DNA from: Lineus longissimus
Taxonomy: Eukaryota; Nemertea; Pilidiophora; Heteronemertea; Lineidae
Assembly (NCBI RefSeq): GCF_910592395.1
Contig: NC_088310.1
Span: forward strand, 24,197,491-24,261,490
Reading direction: 5' to 3'
DNA length: 64,000 bases
Position 1 is the first letter of the stretch; each line of letters begins with the position of its first letter. The translations under genes were made by a program, and so were the position numbers. The notes under the pieces were generated by a model, which was not told the DNA's origin, did not search any database, and saw nothing but the letters and a program-made list of their open reading frames with translations. Shown in pieces: positions 60,084 through 64,000 of the stretch.

Positions 60084-63000
60084 TTAAGCCTGCTTACAGG
60101 TTTATGTTCTGTGCTCACGCGCCATCAGAGAATAAACATAAACTAGCACGACACATCTTTGCTCAGATTGCATGATAATTTGCTGCTTTGCTTTGGTTAT
60201 CAATATTACATGGAGCTTTATCTCATCAATTCTTTTCTTAGCTGTTATCTTTTCATGGACAAGAATGCTATTACGTTTAACCCTCTTCTGCTTGTCAATT
60301 GTTAGAAGGCAGTTTTAGAAGGATTCACATCCGACACTTTTCTTGGTCAGAGCCTGTTGCTTTGATCACTATGCCACTTGTGAAAATGTACTAATATCGT
60401 AATACATTATAGTCAGGCCACGGTCTGATAAATCACATATGTTGTACGTCATGCAATCCAAGCGAGCTGTATAATTGAGGTATTTGAGGTTGGTCCGCCA
60501 GAACGACTGACTTGTGGTGCGGCAAGATTTCGAAAGTCTCTGAGGGCGTCAATCGTACGATGCTAGGAAACCTCATTAATGACCCAAGAACTGCAGCTGT
60601 GCGTGCTAATGACTGGGCCGCCCACGGTGCTTGGGGAGTACGTATTGTAATTCAAATCAATGATTTACTTAGGCTAGGTCCGAACTCTGTGGCGTTGACA
60701 TTTATAGGGTTGGGTTACAATGAGAGGAGGGGTTTTCATCGGGCAGTTTTCTGAATTTTGGTACTGTCATTCATTGATTTGACGGCTTCTAAAGTTCTAG
60801 ATTCGTCATGATTTTAGGATCACTTGGTGTCACACACCTATCGTCAATCCCGATTGAACATGGTGAATGATATCGAATGACCTTGTGCATAGTATCTTTT
60901 GCAGCTTGCCCTTCGTCTTCCTTATGCTAGCTTGGTCTGAAAATTCAGGACCAGTCTTAGATCCATCAAACTAGAGCATGTTGCCTTATGCATTCATTTA
61001 TCTATCAAGTGTCAAGATACATTCGTATCTCTTGCATCTTACATGTCTTATGACATTATTTGTCTGACATGTAGCATTAATTATCACTCTGGGGATCATG
61101 ATATTCTTTTAGATGTATCGAAGACAAATTAGTTACATCAAGTATAAGAATGCAAGTTATGATGATCGAAAAAAATGGACTTGGGGCATGTCTGCTCTCT
61201 TTATCTATTTCAGTACAAGTTGGTATTAAGAAATAAGTTTTAAAATCCCTGCCTTCTGAGTACCCAATCTCGACTGGGTGGAGAGAAGTAAGTTGGGTTA
61301 AGAGCCTCACTCAAGGACACAAAGATGAAACATATGACCTTTCTGCACTCTTGCTATGCCACTGTTCCCCTTTTGTTTTCCTCATTTAGCAACCATGTCT
61401 TCAAATCAAGCCCTCTTTGATTTACCACAGAATTCCCTACTCTAATCACTCCGTGTGAAACACCAGATGGAATTTAATTACCGATGACAGTTTATCAATT
61501 GGTTCATGCCGTTGCAAACCTTATCTCGTGTTCAACACCCGAGCGATTGATCACTCGAACACTGTCAAAATTAGTGAAATTAAAGCATGCTTAGAATTCG
61601 TTCAAGTCTACAACTCGAGAATTACGTCAAAGTCATTAAAATGATAGTTTTACCCGTGGGATGTTGATTAGCCCATTTCGATGTTGTAATCACCTGGGAC
61701 ACTAGCGACAAAGTGGAATCGCCTCATCCAATTTAAATTTTGATTGGTAGTGAATCTCAAATGATTTGTGTTCGTTGACTTGGTTCATGAGAATCTACAG
61801 TTTTGTGCCATAATACCAGTTGAGTTCATCGGCCTTATGACACTTCAGCCAGGAAGCTGGCATGGTGTGTAGGTGTTTATCGAATTTACTTTACTTGGCC
61901 TTTTTTCACTGTCTGAAATGGCTAATATGACAGTGTCAACAATCTGCTGTTCCACAGGAGATCATCTCATTTTCAATCTTCAGGAGAGGAAATGATGTCG
62001 TTAGTGTGAGATGAGGCAACGTGATTGACTGGATTGGATGGCAGTTGACATCCAAACTAGCCTTATCATTTGCTAGGAGAAGCAATCATAGACAAGTCTG
62101 TCAAATCATCTGTTCGCAGTGCAATATGATGGTCTTGGTTGAAATATCAATCTTATCACTTATCTCTCTTGGGTCATTTTATCATTTGGCCTGTAGCCAC
62201 AAGGAATCCAGTTACTGGAAGCCACCAGGAAAAGGACAAGACAACGATGGACTCTTGATGAAGGAGAGGCTGTACCTTCTGTTCCCCTTCTTGCCCATGG
62301 GCTACCCTGCGTCAAAATAGCTGAGGAGAATCCTGATACTTCTACTCTACACTACTCTAAAGCTGAACTAGGCTAAGCCAGGCAGCCTCCTCTCGAATCT
62401 AAGAGAGCTTCAGAATTAGGAAAGTGCCAAAATACATATCATCTGACAGTTGATTTATCTGGAGAAAATCAAACACCGTGCTCAAAATATACGGCTCGGA
62501 AATTGCATTCTCAATCATAGAGCTCTCCTTCATCGTATCTGGGATATTATTACCTCTGATGCGGAGCAATCCAATAAAATGCGCAAGACTCTTTGATGAG
62601 TTGTTGTTCAGAGTTCTTGAAAAGGCATCGATCAAGTTCAAAAGAAATCTGATATTATTGCTGTGGTTGAGTTGGGAAAAAATTGGTTCAGGTGGAATAG
62701 TTTGCTGGGATAACCACTTGACGGAAACTGAAAATTGCTGTGTTAAATCTCATAACTTGTTTGGAAATGAGCCGATCTATATGTAAATGTTAACCCGGGA
62801 TGGTTCAAGATGATGAAATAATGAGTTCATAACATTGAGATTGGATTACTTGCATTCAAAATGATATTGGATTTAGACATTCCCTATTAAGTATATGTGT
62901 CAGAAAGAGCTAACGTACACATGCAGGTTTATACTGCACAGGTCTATCAGCAGACCATTGTGATGTTGTTGGCCTGTTATATAGGAAGAACTTCTGAGAA

Positions 63001-63894
63001 TTTTGTTCAACTAATATTAACATTATTCGTCAAGGCTTAATGGAGTCGGCATCAGTCTCTCTGTACATGTCGATTCAACCGAGGGCCTTCCTTTCTGCGG
63101 CTGATATTCCTCCTGCAATATCGTAGCCTTTGTTTACATTCCTTAAGCTAATCACAGACAAGAGAAGATATCGTGTTCCACCTCCAACATTGTTCAAACA
63201 TGGTAAACTAATTGTATTTACCTAACCGCATATTATGCGCTGAAGTCGCTGACTGTACGATGCCATGCGGATGGAAAGTAACGAAAACCAATGAAACCCT
63301 TTGTTTTATGAACGAAATATGTTGTGCTTAAAAGTGTGCAAATGGTCACGAGCTGAAGTGAAAGCATTATCTCAGTTTGGGTGTCTAAAGCAACCCGCAA
63401 ACAAACAATATTTGTCATGGAGTCCTGCAATCATGATAAGGTGCGACATCTCGTGTTTGCGGTGGTCATCACAGTTGCCTGCGGCATTGTGACCTACATT
63501 CAATGTCAAACCTAACAAGAACCACTTACACCGGCAGACAAAAGATATTTTTATTGCACATCGCAGTGATAATCGTTGCAGGTCACAGCAACCATAATTG
63601 CTTATTTGCTTTGGCGCTTACAATCTATGATCGTGATTCTGAGACCTACGTATACAACCACTCTATTTTACAGCAAGCAATATTATTTTCCACTTCCCTC
63701 TTTGAGAGTTGGTCTCATATCAGGTGGTAATCACACCACAACAAACACGACAAACCACTGCCTCCCTAGCAAATATTGACCAATCAATAGCTTCTGATGA
63801 GGGTGTGATGTCATCGATTGTTGCCTTAGTCCGAACACATGTTTGACGTCTCTCATGTCGGCCGTCGTGTCATGTGAGATGGTTTTGAATAGTG
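60084..63894. other. Non-coding stretch
   Basis: No exon, RNA gene or element recognised. Short ORFs overlap on both strands without coding character. Confidence 0.4.
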
Positions 63895-63956
63895 CTATCT
63901 GATATGTCGGCCTCCTGATAAAAAACGGTTTTTGAGGAGGCCAACATATCAGATAG
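63895..63956. repeat. 62-nt near-perfect hairpin
   Basis: Arms of 22 bases (CTATCTGATATGTCGGCCTC and its complement, one C/A mismatch) enclose an 18-base loop GATAAAAAACGGTTTTTG. The size suits a pre-miRNA or a very short foldback element. No target-site duplication is evident. Confidence 0.7.
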
Positions 63957-64000
63957 ACATAGTGGTCACTGTCACAGGGCTTCTGCCGCCTGGTATTTAC

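Overview
This window is animal nuclear DNA, most likely from a marine invertebrate. It has small exons with GT/AG introns, long AT-rich non-coding stretches and many short non-autonomous mobile elements. The protein families seen are bilaterian: a Prop-type homeobox, MCFD2, a PLAT-domain protein of LOXHD1 type and glutaminyl cyclase. The sequence alone does not fix the phylum; an echinoderm, hemichordate or lophotrochozoan would all fit. No bacterial-style operon, CRISPR array, rRNA or convincing tRNA was found.

Layout from left to right. 1-7866 has no recognisable exon and is probably intron or upstream DNA of the first gene. 7867-8857 (+) holds the last three coding exons of a paired-like homeobox gene, best matched to Prop (prophet of Pit-1). 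11710-12827 is a 1.1-kb interspersed repeat whose inverted partner lies at 44254-45435. 15917-22083 (-) is a complete MCFD2 gene with two alternative last exons, each encoding its own version of the second EF-hand, and a 21-nt microexon. 23840-30968 (+) is a 12-exon gene for a protein of about 763 residues with three PLAT domains. It lies head-to-head with MCFD2 and carries a TTAA-flanked foldback element and a long palindrome in its introns. 32312-36545 (+) is a 7-exon gene for a coiled-coil protein of 845 residues that I cannot name. 37362-43145 (+) holds the first two coding exons of glutaminyl-peptide cyclotransferase (QPCT), with a signal peptide; the rest of that gene was not found. 43146-64000 shows no convincing exon and reads as a very long intron or intergenic DNA, full of small mobile elements, minisatellites and hairpins.

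MCFD2 is an ER-Golgi cargo-receptor subunit and QPCT a secretory-pathway modifying enzyme, but nothing indicates that the five genes form one functional system. The most notable observations are: the phase-matched alternative EF-hand exons of MCFD2; a Lys/Ser-rich insertion of about 143 residues inside the third PLAT domain, with three Phe-Gly/basic repeats; a possible early-stop exon of the PLAT gene; and the two inverted copies of the 1.1-kb repeat, built of three degenerate 300-bp units that carry CTCF-like and nuclear-receptor-like sites. The copies differ in length almost exactly by expansion of a GAC/GTC microsatellite. All exon models come from reading splice signals and reading frames by eye, without transcript or database support.
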